A stretch of 64,000 bases of DNA, taken from the NCBI RefSeq assembly GCF_003201105.1, contig NZ_QICJ01000002.1, positions 372,001-436,000 on the forward strand, in the 5' to 3' direction. Made by a program: the position numbers and the translations under genes. Shown here in pieces: positions 40,627 through 54,341 of this stretch (its first letter is position 1; every line of letters begins with the position of its first letter). The stretch comes from Dyella sp. AtDHG13 (GTDB lineage Bacteria; Pseudomonadota; Gammaproteobacteria; Xanthomonadales; Rhodanobacteraceae). The notes under the pieces are model-generated. The model worked only from the letters and a program-made list of their open reading frames with translations, made no database searches and was not told where the DNA came from.

Positions 40627-40752
40627 GTGAAGGTGCTTTCCTCTTTGAAGTCCGCCAAGCAGCGGCACCGTGACTGCAAGGTTGTGCGCCGTCGCGGCAA
40701 GGTGTTCGTGATCTGCAAGAGCAACCCGCGTTTCAAGGCTCGTCAGCGCTAA
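40627..40752 (+). CDS. ykgO: 50S ribosomal protein L36, zinc-free type (YkgO)
   Basis: A 41-residue ribosomal protein beginning at GTG 40627 after [29 protein letters not shown], ending FKARQR. The [11 protein letters not shown] ending and the absence of the CxxC pair place it in the C-minus (YkgO) class, which in other bacteria substitutes for zinc-binding L36 under zinc starvation. No partner L31 paralogue is next to it, so it may instead be the sole L36 gene. It has its own promoter and terminator. Confidence 0.93.
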   Translation: MKVLSSLKSAKQRHRDCKVVRRRGKVFVICKSNPRFKARQR

Positions 40753-40775
40753 TTGCTAGCTGCGATGAGTCGAAG

Positions 40776-40803
40776 AAAGGGCCGCGCAAGCGGCCCTTTT
40801 TTG
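40776..40803 (+). terminator. Terminator of the L36 gene
   Basis: AAAGGGCCGC-GCAA-GCGGCCCTTT followed by a T-run. Confidence 0.92.
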
Positions 40804-40852
40804 TTGCCCGGCGTGCGGCCTGCCCGCGCCTGATATAGCTCCGCATTCGATA

Positions 40853-40888
40853 AACGAACAAGGGCCGCATCAGCGGCCCTTGTTCGTT
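40853..40888. terminator. Long hairpin downstream of greA
   Basis: AACGAACAAGGGCCGC / GCGGCCCTTGTTCGTT is a 16-bp perfect stem with an ATCA loop. It lies 48 bp past the greA stop and is probably the terminator of the carA-carB-greA transcript. Confidence 0.75.
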
Positions 40889-40935
40889 ACCACCGTTCCG
40901 ATGAAGCGTGCCTACGCACGCCCCGTCATGCTTAC

Positions 40936-41411
40936 TCAAGCGTCGTAACGCACGCCCGTGATCTCGTAACGCTTCACACCGTTGGGCGCATTGAACTCGA
41001 AGCTGTCGCCCTCGCTCTTGCCGATCAGCGCGCGCGCAATCGGCGACGACACGGCGATAAGGCGCAGCTTGATGTCCGCTTCCAGGTCGCCCACGATCTG
41101 ATAGGTCACGGCTTCGCCGCTGTCCTCGTCTTCCAGATCCACCGTAGCGCCGAACACCACGCGGGAGCCGGCGGCCAGTCGGCTGACGTCGATCACCTCG
41201 GCCGTGGACAGCAAGGCCTCCAGCGCCGCGATGCGGCCCTCGATGAAGCTCTGCTGCTCGCGCGCGGCGTGGTATTCGGCGTTCTCCTTGAGGTCGCCAT
41301 GCGCACGCGCTTCGGCGATGGCCGCGATGATGTGCGGCCGATCGATGGACTTCAGCTTTTCCAGCTCGCCGCGAAGACGCTCCGCGCCGGCCTTGGTAAT
41401 GGGCGCACGAC

Positions 41412-41415
<4 letters not shown>
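40936..41415 (-). CDS. greA: Transcription elongation factor GreA
   Basis: A 159-residue Gre factor that rescues backtracked RNA polymerase by stimulating transcript cleavage. The coiled-coil tip with acidic residues is intact ([20 protein letters not shown]), which favours GreA over GreB. A FKBP-like C-terminal domain follows. The start overlaps the carB stop (ATGA), so greA is the last gene of the carA-carB-greA operon. Confidence 0.96.
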
Positions 41416-44638
<3,223 letters not shown>

Positions 44639-44639
<1 letters not shown>

Positions 44640-45766
44640 CAGCGGGCCTCCTTCATCAGTGCGGCAAAACGATCAAACAGGTAACCGATGTCGTGCGGGC
44701 CGGGGCTGGCTTCCGGGTGGCCCTGGAAGCAGAACGCCGGACGGTCGGTGAGCGCGAAGCCCTGCAGCGAACCATCGAACAGCGAGGAATGCGTGACGCG
44801 CACGTTCGCCGGCAGCGTGGCGGGGTCGACTGCGAAGCCGTGGTTCTGCGAGGTGATCAGCACGCGGCCGTCGTCCAGGTCCTTCACCGGATGGTTCGCG
44901 CCGTGATGGCCGAACTTCATCTTCAGCGTCTTGGCGCCCAGCGCCAGGCCCATGATCTGGTGGCCCAGGCAGATGCCGAACAGCGGGATCTTCGTATCGA
45001 GGAACTGACGGGTCGCCTCGATCGCATAGCCGCAGGCCGCCGGGTCGCCCGGGCCGTTGGAGAGGAACACGCCGTCGGGCTTCATCGCCAGCACGTCGGC
45101 GGCCGGCGTCTGCGCGGGCACGACGGTGATGTCGCAGCCCTGCTCGGCCAGCAGGCGCAGGATGTTGTACTTCACGCCGAAATCGTAGGCCACGACCTTG
45201 AAGCGCTTGGCCGGCTGGTTGAAGCGGGTGTTGTCGAGGTCGTAGACGCCCTCGTTCCACGCGTACGACTCGCCGACGCTCACTTCCTTGGCCAGGTCCA
45301 TGCCGTTGAGGCCGGGGAAGGCTCGCGCCTTGGCGAGCGCGGCGGCCTCGTCGATCTGCTCGGCCGCGACGATGCAGCCGTTCAAGGCGCCCTTGTCGCG
45401 CAGGATGCGGGTGAGGCGGCGCGTATCGATGCCGGCAATGGCCACGATGCCGTGGCGCTCGAGGTAATCGGGCAGGCTCTCGGTGCTGCGCCAGTTGCTG
45501 TGTCGGCGCGGCACGTCGCGCACGATCAGGCCGGCGGCATGGACCGTGTCGGACTCCTCGTCCTCGACGTTCACGCCGGTATTGCCGATGTGCGGATAAG
45601 TAAGGGTGACGATCTGTTTGGCGTACGAGGGATCGGTGAGGATCTCCTGGTAGCCGGTCATGGCGGTGTTGAAGACCACCTCGCCGACGGTTTCACCAGT
45701 CGCGCCAACGGCGTAGCCGTGGAACACGCTGCCGTCTTCGAGGGCGAGCAGAGCAGGGATAGGCAT
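44639..45766 (-). CDS. carA: Carbamoyl-phosphate synthase small subunit
   Basis: A 375-residue glutaminase subunit that feeds ammonia to CarB. The N-terminal CPSase domain and the C-terminal class I amidotransferase domain with the Cys nucleophile in FGICLGHQ and the HPE motif ([11 protein letters not shown]) are complete. The ATG at 45766 has AAGGCGG seven bases before it; an in-frame TTG upstream (45802) is less likely. Confidence 0.97.
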
Positions 45767-45981
45767 GGGAGGACCGCCTTTTAGGTGCAGCAAGGTCCGC
45801 AAGCCGCAGCGAAGCAGGCTTGTGGACCTTAGTCGAGGAATGTTTCAGGGCGGGTCGAAATGATAGGTGCAAGGCCCTCCGGTGTCCACCCGAAACTGCT
45901 GAACACCGCACGAAAACAGGGCCAACCGGGCCCTTCACTGGAGCGTTACACTACCGCCGCCTCGCCACAGACCGGACGTCC

Positions 45982-46677
45982 ATGAATTCAGCCGCGTTGC
46001 TCGATCCTGCCCGCCTCGACCGACCGGACACGGACGTACGGATGGAGCCCTTCCCCTTCCTGATCGCCCATGGGCAGCTGCCCGACGAGGCGCGGGGGGA
46101 GCTGGAGCGGGATTTCCCCCGCTATACCAGCGCCGGCTTCTTCCCCTATGACGCCAGCGACTGCGGCCCCTCGGTCAACGCCCTGGTGGAGCGGCTCAGC
46201 TCGGCCGAGTTCGCCAGCGCCATCGGCCAGCGCCTGGGCATCGAGAACCTGGGCCAGTACCCCACCCTGATCACCCTGTGCCGCTCGCTCAACAGGCGCC
46301 ACGGCACCATCCACACGGACAGCAAGTCCAAGGTGGCCACCGCCCTGCTCTACCTCAACAACCTGTGGCCAGACACCAGCGACGGCTGCCTGCGCTTCCT
46401 GGGCAGCATCGACGACATCGACAGCATGATCGCCCCGGAACTCAAGCCCCTGTACGGCGAGTTCGCGGTGTTCAAGCGCTGCGAGAACTCCTTCCACGGC
46501 CACCTGCCCTACGAGGGCGAGCGCCGGGTGATCCAGGTCGCCTGGCTCACCAGCGAGGAGGAGAAGGCCCGCAAAACCAAGCGCGGCAAGTTCTCCCGCG
46601 CCTTCAAGAAACTGTTCGGCTCGCTCGACCGCAAGCTGGGGGCCGACCGTGACCGCAACGCGGCGCACAAGGATTGA
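45982..46677 (+). CDS. 2OG-Fe(II) oxygenase family protein
   Basis: A 231-residue protein with a double-stranded beta-helix fold of the Fe(II)/2-oxoglutarate oxygenases. The metal triad can be read as His111 and Asp113 (TIHTDSKSK) and His172 (ENSFHGH), with Arg181 or Arg182 able to bind 2-oxoglutarate. The C-terminal 40 residues are strongly basic and low in complexity (KARKTKRGKFSRAFKKL), suggesting a nucleic-acid or membrane contact. The substrate is unknown. It is divergent from carA. Confidence 0.8.
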   Translation: MNSAALLDPARLDRPDTDVRMEPFPFLIAHGQLPDEARGELERDFPRYTSAGFFPYDASDCGPSVNALVERLSSAEFASAIGQRLGIENLGQYPTLITLCRSLNRRHGTIHTDSKSKVATALLYLNNLWPDTSDGCLRFLGSIDDIDSMIAPELKPLYGEFAVFKRCENSFHGHLPYEGERRVIQVAWLTSEEEKARKTKRGKFSRAFKKLFGSLDRKLGADRDRNAAHKD

Positions 46678-46711
46678 AGGTCGAGTATCGGCGGCCTTCC
46701 GAGGCGTCACC

Positions 46712-47719
46712 TCAACCCTTGCCGGCCAGCCACCACGTCGTGAACACCGCGAACACGCCATAGAGCAACCCTACCGGCACCAGCCAACGCGCGTCCACGC
46801 GACCGCGGCGGAACAGCCACCAGAGATAGATCACCGCGATACCCGTCAGCACGCCCGCCACCATCAGCGGCGCATCGAACAACCAGGGCGTGGCGAACAG
46901 TGCCAGCGAACTGGGAATGGTGGCCTGGATCATCATGGCGCCGGAGATATTGGCCAACGCGAGTCGCTCCTTGCCCTGACGCACCCAGATCAGCGCATTC
47001 ATGGTCTCGGGCAGTTCCGTGGCGACCGGACTCAGCACCAGCGCGACCAGATGAGGCGACAACTGCAACGCCACGCCGATGGCTTCGATCTGCTTGACGA
47101 AGATGTGCGAGGCGAACGCGATCACGACGAGCGCGAGCGTGGTCTGCGCGATCACCCATACCATCGAAGGATCGGCCGCCTTCGGCTGGAACTTCAGTGG
47201 CTCCATCTCCTCTTCTTCGGGCGCCGTGTCCGAAGTCCTCAGCTCGCGCCAGACATAAAGGCCGTACGCCAGCAGAAAGAGCACGCCCAGCCAGGGCTTG
47301 AAGGCAAACGCGATCAGGCCGAGCCCGCACTTCACCACGAAGATGGCGAGGAACCACGACTGGTCGCGCGCCAGTCGGCCATGCTCCACGCGGACCGTGT
47401 TGTCCGCGCGCTGCAGGCGATGGCGATTCATCCATAGCGCCACGCCCACCACAGCGTAGGCAATGGTGGCGAGCACCAGCGGACCGCCCAGCGCCGCACC
47501 GACGCCGATGTCCTTCTGCTCGGGCGTCTTGCCAAGCACGACCGCCACGAAGGTCACCGCGCTCTCGGGGAGCGCCGTACCGAAGGCCGCCAGGATGGTG
47601 CCCGTCGCGGTGGCGCCCAGGTTGAGCTTCTGGCCGAACCACTCCACGCCGTTGACGAAGTATTCGCACGCGAGATAGATCGCGCCGGCCGAAAGCAGGA
47701 ACAACAGGGCAGTGAGCAT
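46712..47719 (-). CDS. CaCA-family cation antiporter under a metal riboswitch
   Basis: A 335-residue membrane protein of the Ca2+/cation antiporter superfamily with about ten helices. The two inverted alpha-repeats are visible: TGTILAAFGTALPES and VALVLSPVATELPETMNAL, each with the acidic Glu that binds the cation. A cytosolic acidic loop (APEEEEMEP) separates the halves. Annotated homologues are called sodium/calcium antiporters, but the manganese-type riboswitch in the leader suggests Mn2+ export is its job here. Confidence 0.9.
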   Translation of the reverse strand: MLTALLFLLSAGAIYLACEYFVNGVEWFGQKLNLGATATGTILAAFGTALPESAVTFVAVVLGKTPEQKDIGVGAALGGPLVLATIAYAVVGVALWMNRHRLQRADNTVRVEHGRLARDQSWFLAIFVVKCGLGLIAFAFKPWLGVLFLLAYGLYVWRELRTSDTAPEEEEMEPLKFQPKAADPSMVWVIAQTTLALVVIAFASHIFVKQIEAIGVALQLSPHLVALVLSPVATELPETMNALIWVRQGKERLALANISGAMMIQATIPSSLALFATPWLFDAPLMVAGVLTGIAVIYLWWLFRRGRVDARWLVPVGLLYGVFAVFTTWWLAGKG

Positions 47720-47950
47720 GCGTTATCCAAGGCCGGGCGAGCGGAAAACCATTGGCTCACCGACGCGAGCTCGCCCGGCTAAGGTGAGCGCGTCGTGGCC
47801 AAAGGTCTCGCCGGGCGACCGGTGCCTGAAGGCGCCGGTGCCATCCACGCCATGAAGCCGGGGCTTCAAGTCTGTTGACGCGGATTCCTCTGAAGCCGCA
47901 ACCGCCAAGCGGTCGCAAGGGGGGTGAGGATGGCTACTCCCCAATGACAA
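47720..47950 (-). ncRNA. yybP-ykoY manganese riboswitch
   Basis: Read on the minus strand, the 5' leader of the antiporter gene contains the yybP-ykoY signature elements in order: GGGGAGTAGCC (from 47942), CGTCAACAGACTTG, then GGCGTGGATGGCACCGG, and GGCGAGACCTTTGGCC (ending at 47797). Loops L1 and L3 of this class bind Mn2+. The expression platform follows: GCCGGGCGAGC and GCTCGCCCGGC (47769-47779 and 47732-47742) are perfect 11-nt complements whose second arm ends about 12 nt before the ATG, so they can hide the translation start region. Metal binding would be expected to turn the gene on. Confidence 0.88.
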
Positions 47951-47958
47951 TGCGGGCA

Positions 47959-47988
47959 ATTCTAGGGTTTGGGGGCATGCGTGGGCAA
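47959..47988 (-). promoter_or_regulatory. Promoter of the riboswitch-antiporter transcript
   Basis: On the minus strand TTGCCC (47988-47983) and TAGAAT (47964-47959) are spaced by 18 bp. A start near 47952 falls directly at the edge of the aptamer. Confidence 0.65.
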
Positions 47989-48037
47989 GCCGCGCGGTGG
48001 CTTGGAGCCTGTTCAAATCCCGGGCAGGATCAAAGTT

Positions 48038-48138
48038 CCTCACCGTCATTCCGGCGAAAGCCGGAATCCAGCGACTTTACGTACTGCAAAAAGGCCAAAA
48101 GACACTGGATTCCGGCTTTCGCCGGAATGACGGTGAGG
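48038..48138. repeat. Dispersed palindromic repeat, copy 2
   Basis: Perfect 34-nt inverted arms (48038-48071 and 48105-48138) around a 33-nt spacer. This copy uses the TTCCGGC...GCCGGAA core rather than the CCCCGC...GCGGGG core of copy 1. It sits between dapB and the riboswitch promoter. Confidence 0.9.
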
Positions 48139-48173
48139 GATATGGGTGCTCTTGCGAGATTTCGAACAGGCTC

Positions 48174-48977
48174 TTATCGCGCCACGCGGTCGGCCAGCAT
48201 GGCATCCAGGTCGTAATCGCCAGGCGGCCGGCCACTGAGCCAATGCGCCGCCTCCAGCGCGCCGCGGGCGAAGATCGAACGGTCCGTGGCGCGATGGGTC
48301 AGTTCGATGCGCTCGCCCTGCCCCATCAGCAGCACTTCGTGCTCACCGACCACATCCCCGCCACGCACCACCGCGAAACCAATGGTGCCGTGCTGGCGCG
48401 GGCCGACGCGTCCCTCGCGTGCATAGACCGCGCTTTCGCGCAGCGATGTGCCGCGCGCCGACGCGGCGGCTTCGCCCAATGCCAGCGCCGTGCCAGAGGG
48501 TGCGTCTTCCTTGCGGTTGTGATGCGCCTCGATGATGTCCAGGTCCCAGTCCGGCAGCGAAGCCGCCGCCTGACGCAGCAGTCGCGTCAGCACGGCCACG
48601 CCAAGGCTGAAGTTGGCCGCGCGCAGCAGCGCGATGCGCGAGGCGGACGCGTTGAGGCGCTGGGCAAAGGTGGCATCCAGCCCGGTCGTCCCGGTAACCA
48701 GGGCCACGCCATGCGATTCGCAATAGGTCAGCGCTTCGGCCAGGCCCGCCGGCCCGCTGAAATCCACCACCACGTCCAGCGAACCCGCGGACGGCCATTC
48801 GTGCGTGTAGGCCAACGCGCCAGCGCAGCCGTCGACAGGCTGCCCCAGCTTCGATGATGTCGAAGAAGCAATGGCCGCAACCAGCACAAAACGCGGATCG
48901 TCCTTGACCAGCCCGAGCAACGCCTGCCCCATGCGACCGGTGGCGCCATTGATGGCGAGGCGAACGGGACGGGCCAT
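48174..48977 (-). CDS. dapB: 4-hydroxy-tetrahydrodipicolinate reductase
   Basis: A 267-residue enzyme of the lysine/diaminopimelate pathway that reduces hydroxytetrahydrodipicolinate with NAD(P)H. The nucleotide-binding GATGRMGQAL (about residues 10-19), the catalytic EAHHNRKEDAPSGTA and the C-terminal helix are intact. Start ATG at 48977. Diaminopimelate made here also feeds peptidoglycan synthesis. Confidence 0.96.
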   Translation of the reverse strand: MARPVRLAINGATGRMGQALLGLVKDDPRFVLVAAIASSTSSKLGQPVDGCAGALAYTHEWPSAGSLDVVVDFSGPAGLAEALTYCESHGVALVTGTTGLDATFAQRLNASASRIALLRAANFSLGVAVLTRLLRQAAASLPDWDLDIIEAHHNRKEDAPSGTALALGEAAASARGTSLRESAVYAREGRVGPRQHGTIGFAVVRGGDVVGEHEVLLMGQGERIELTHRATDRSIFARGALEAAHWLSGRPPGDYDLDAMLADRVAR

Positions 48978-49034
48978 GCGAGGACTCCAGCCAGGGCTAA
49001 CAGTGAGGGGAATCGAAGCCTAAACGCAAAATCA

Positions 49035-49126
49035 GAGAAGTGAGTGAAGAGAAGTGAGAAAACAGAGAGAGCGCGCAGCTTGCCACTGCCTCACTCTGTT
49101 TTCTCACTCCTCTTTACTCACTCCTC
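49035..49126. repeat. Long imperfect inverted repeat between dnaJ and dapB
   Basis: Arms 49035-49067 and 49094-49126 (33 nt each) are complementary except for three positions. They are purine-rich on one strand and consist of a repeated GAAGTGAG unit (twice in each arm). It can form a hairpin of about 33 bp in the transcript between the dnaJ stop and the dapB start. It is not related to the GTCATTCCGG-type repeats. Confidence 0.85.
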
Positions 49127-49130
49127 GCTC

Positions 49131-50255
49131 TTACGATGTAACGCGCGACCAGAACTGCTTGACGCCGTCCACCCAGGTCTTGGCGCGCGGCGTGTGCTTT
49201 TCGGCCTCGCCATCGTCGAAGGTCGACTCGAGTTGCTCCAGCAGCTCGCGCTGCTGCTTGGTCAGGCGCACCGGCGTTTCCACCACCACGCGGCAGATGA
49301 GGTCGCCGGTGCGGCTGCTGCGCACGGATTTCACTCCGCGCCCGCGCAAGCGGAACATCTGGCCGGTCTGTGTTTCCGGCGGAATATTGATCGGCACCTC
49401 GCCTTCCAGCGTCGGCACCAGCAGCTCGGCGCCCAGCGCGGCCTGCGCGAAACGGATCGGCAGTTCGCAGTGCAGGTCGTTGCCTTCGCGCTGGAAAATG
49501 GCGTGCTCGCGCACGCGCACTTCCACGTAGAGGTCGCCGGCTTCGCCGCCGGCCGGGCCGGCTTCGCCCTGCCCCGTGAGGCGGATGCGATCGCCGTTGT
49601 CCACGCCGGCGGGAATGTTCACCGACAGCGCACGCGTCTCTTCCAGGCGCCCTTCGCCATCGCACTCGCGGCACGGCTTCTCGATCGCCTGGCCGCTGCC
49701 GCCGCAATGCGGGCAGGCTTGCTGGATGGAGAAGATGCCGTTCTGCATGCGTACGCGGCCGTGGCCTGCGCAGGTCCTGCAGGTGGTCGTCTTGCCGTCG
49801 GCGGAGCCGGTGCCGTTGCAGTGGTGGCAATTGACCTGGGTGGGAATCTCGATCTTGCGCTCGACGCCGAACACGGCCTCTTCCAGATCGAGCTCCATGA
49901 TGTAGCGCAGGTCGGAGCCGCGACGCGAACGACCGCGCGCACCGCCGCCCATGCCGAAAATATCGCCGAAGATGTCCCCGAAGATGTCGCCCATGTCGCC
50001 GAAGCCGCCGCGACCGCCACCCATGCCGTGCTCGAAGGCGGCATGGCCGTGCTGGTCGTACATGGCGCGCTTCTGCGCGTCGGACAGCACTTCGTAGGCC
50101 TCCTTGGCCTCCTTGAACTTCTCCTGCGCATGCGGATCGTCCGGACAACGATCCGGGTGGTACTTCATCGCCAGTCGACGGAACGACTTCTTCAGTTCGA
50201 CCTCGGTGACGGTGCGTTCCACCCCAAGGATTTCGTAGTAATCACGCTTGCTCAT
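49131..50255 (-). CDS. dnaJ: Chaperone DnaJ
   Basis: A 374-residue type I Hsp40. It has the J domain with HPD (YHPDRCPDD), a Gly/Phe region with three near-identical [13 protein letters not shown] units, four CxxCxGxG zinc-finger motifs ([32 protein letters not shown]) and the C-terminal substrate domain. It stimulates DnaK ATPase. The ATG at 50255 gives the canonical [11 protein letters not shown] start. It lies downstream of dnaK. Confidence 0.97.
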   Translation of the reverse strand: MSKRDYYEILGVERTVTEVELKKSFRRLAMKYHPDRCPDDPHAQEKFKEAKEAYEVLSDAQKRAMYDQHGHAAFEHGMGGGRGGFGDMGDIFGDIFGDIFGMGGGARGRSRRGSDLRYIMELDLEEAVFGVERKIEIPTQVNCHHCNGTGSADGKTTTCRTCAGHGRVRMQNGIFSIQQACPHCGGSGQAIEKPCRECDGEGRLEETRALSVNIPAGVDNGDRIRLTGQGEAGPAGGEAGDLYVEVRVREHAIFQREGNDLHCELPIRFAQAALGAELLVPTLEGEVPINIPPETQTGQMFRLRGRGVKSVRSSRTGDLICRVVVETPVRLTKQQRELLEQLESTFDDGEAEKHTPRAKTWVDGVKQFWSRVTS

Positions 50256-50385
50256 CGTTGCATCCGGCATGAACCGCTCACTTCCACATGAATCGAGCGA
50301 TCCATGTCTCCTCAACAAACAGCCCGCGACCAGACGGAAGTCCGGACGCGGGCTGCGTCAAATCGGCAGCGCCGACCGGCCAATA

Positions 50386-52314
<1,929 letters not shown>

Positions 52315-52476
52315 GTTGTCTACTCCCGAATGCTTTAAGCGACCCCTCGGCCGCGATCTGATTTGTCAGATGGGGCTCGGCACGTACCATCTCAATGCCG
52401 TCAAGACCCCAGATGCCTTACCGCCAGGGCCCGCAGGGGACGCCGTTCAGGCGTCCTCGGCCACGGACTCCGAGCG

Positions 52477-53010
52477 TTACTCCTTGGCGACCGCCACCAA
52501 CGCGGGGCGCAGAAGCCGGTCGTTCAGCACGTAGCCCTTCTGAAGCACGCTGACGACCGTGTTGGGGGCCGCGCCCGGGGCCTCCACCATGCTCACGGCG
52601 TGATGCTTGTCCGGATCCAGCGGCTGGCCCACCGGGTCGACCTGCACCAGGCCATTGTTCTCGGCAATTTTTAGCAGCGACTTCAGCGTCAGCGCGATGC
52701 CCTCGCGCATGCTGGCCACGTCGCCGCCTTCCACCTGCAGGCCGCGCTCCAGGCCATCGTAGACGGGGAGCAGCTCGTTCAGCAGTTTCTCGTTGGCGAA
52801 GCGGCGAGCCTGCTCCACGTCGCGATGCAGGCGACGGCGCTGGTTCTCGATTTCCGCCTTTTCGCGCAGCACGGTATCGCGCAGCTCGACGTTGCTCGCC
52901 TCGAGCTCGGCGATGCGCGCCTTCAGCGCTTCCACCTCGCTGCCGACCGCCTCACCCTGCCCGCCAGGGGTCTGCGTCCCACTGGACGCCGTTGGATCGT
53001 TGCTTTGCAT
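52477..53010 (-). CDS. grpE: Nucleotide exchange factor GrpE
   Basis: A 177-residue cofactor that releases ADP from DnaK. A variable polar N-terminus is followed by a long coiled coil (about residues 20-85) and the beta-domain with PGAAPNTVVSVLQKGYVLNDR. It lies 162 bp upstream of dnaK and 85 bp downstream of hrcA on the same strand. Confidence 0.96.
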   Translation of the reverse strand: MQSNDPTASSGTQTPGGQGEAVGSEVEALKARIAELEASNVELRDTVLREKAEIENQRRRLHRDVEQARRFANEKLLNELLPVYDGLERGLQVEGGDVASMREGIALTLKSLLKIAENNGLVQVDPVGQPLDPDKHHAVSMVEAPGAAPNTVVSVLQKGYVLNDRLLRPALVAVAKE

Positions 53011-53095
53011 GAATCACTCCAAGCCTTATCCGTGGCCGGTGCGCCAGGCACCAACCGTCAATCACTTGCGGGTAAAACCCCGCCTCCCGAGCGCG

Positions 53096-54148
53096 TTATA
53101 AGGTCGTCGCGACGCGATTCAAGGCGTCGCTGAGCAAACCGGCCGTCGCCTGCACCACGGGGATCACCCGTTCGTAGGCCATGCGGGTGGGGCCGATCAC
53201 GCCGACCGCACCCAGCACGCGCCCCTGGGCGCCGTAGCTGGCCGTGACCACGCTGCAGCCATCGAGCGCCGCGAACCCCGATTCTTCGCCGATGAACAGG
53301 CGCACGCCAGGGGCCTTGGCGCACACTTCCATGAGCTGCAGCAGCTCGTTCTTCTTCTGGAACGCCTCGAACAGCTCGCGCAAGCGCTCCAGGTTGGCCA
53401 GTTCCGAGTAACCCATCAGGTTGGTCTGGCCGCTGACCAGCACGTCGTCGCTCTCGCCCTGCGGGGCGAACGAGGCGGCCGCCAGTTCCACCGCGCTGGA
53501 CAGCAAGCGGTTGAGTTCGCCGCTGGCCTCGCGCAGTTCGCGCAGCAGGTGGGCGCGGATGTCGTCCAGGCGCAGGCCGGCAAACTGGGCGTTGAGGTAG
53601 TTGGCCGCCTGCTCCAGTTCGCGAGCCTCCAGCGGCTTGGCCAGCTGCACGATGCGGTTCTGCACCTGGTTGTCCGAAAACACCAGGATCACCAGCACGC
53701 GGGCCTCGGGCAGGGCCACGAAATCGATATGGCGCAGCGGGAAATCCGCCTGCCGCGGCACCGTGACCACGCCGGCGAACTGGGTCATCGCCGACAGCAG
53801 GGTCGAGACGTTGCCGAGCAGGTCGCGCGTGGTGGTCATGCCGGGGGGCAGCTCGCGGCGCAGGCGCGCCATCTCGTCCTTCGGCAGCGGCTGCAGCTCG
53901 ATCAGGCTGTCCACGAACAGGCGCAGGCCGCGCGGCGTCGGCACGCGGCCGGCCGAGGTATGCGGCGAGGCCACCAGGCCCGCGTCTTCCAGGTCGGCCA
54001 TGATGTTGCGGATGGTGGCCGGGCTCACGTCCAGGCCGGACGAACGCGACAGCGTGCGCGACCCCACCGGCTCACCGTCGGCGAGGTATTGGGCAATCAA
54101 TGTGCGCAACAGGCGGCGTGCGCGGGCATCGAGTTGGGCGGCAGGCAT
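53096..54148 (-). CDS. hrcA: Heat-inducible transcription repressor HrcA
   Basis: A 350-residue repressor of class I heat-shock genes. The N-terminal winged helix has GSRTLSRSSGLDVSPATIRNI and the central and C-terminal regions match HrcA, including the VGVIGPTRMAYERVIP segment. HrcA normally binds the CIRCE inverted repeat; no CIRCE copy is visible upstream of hrcA, grpE, dnaK or dnaJ here. The ATG at 54148 gives the usual short N-terminus. Confidence 0.95.
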   Translation of the reverse strand: MPAAQLDARARRLLRTLIAQYLADGEPVGSRTLSRSSGLDVSPATIRNIMADLEDAGLVASPHTSAGRVPTPRGLRLFVDSLIELQPLPKDEMARLRRELPPGMTTTRDLLGNVSTLLSAMTQFAGVVTVPRQADFPLRHIDFVALPEARVLVILVFSDNQVQNRIVQLAKPLEARELEQAANYLNAQFAGLRLDDIRAHLLRELREASGELNRLLSSAVELAAASFAPQGESDDVLVSGQTNLMGYSELANLERLRELFEAFQKKNELLQLMEVCAKAPGVRLFIGEESGFAALDGCSVVTASYGAQGRVLGAVGVIGPTRMAYERVIPVVQATAGLLSDALNRVATTL

Positions 54149-54341
54149 GCTGTAGCAATCCGTGAGACGCAAAAGAAATAAGGTCTGGCGGCAAAGTTTG
54201 CAAGAAAGGGGGCGGGGCTAGGGAGGCAGGGGCCGCGAAAACGCGCGCGACAGCGGCATGCCGTCGCCCGGGCCTGCGCCCCTCTAGCCGTGCCCCATCC
54301 CCTGCCCCTTACAATCCCCCGACTTCACCACGCCGCCACCC

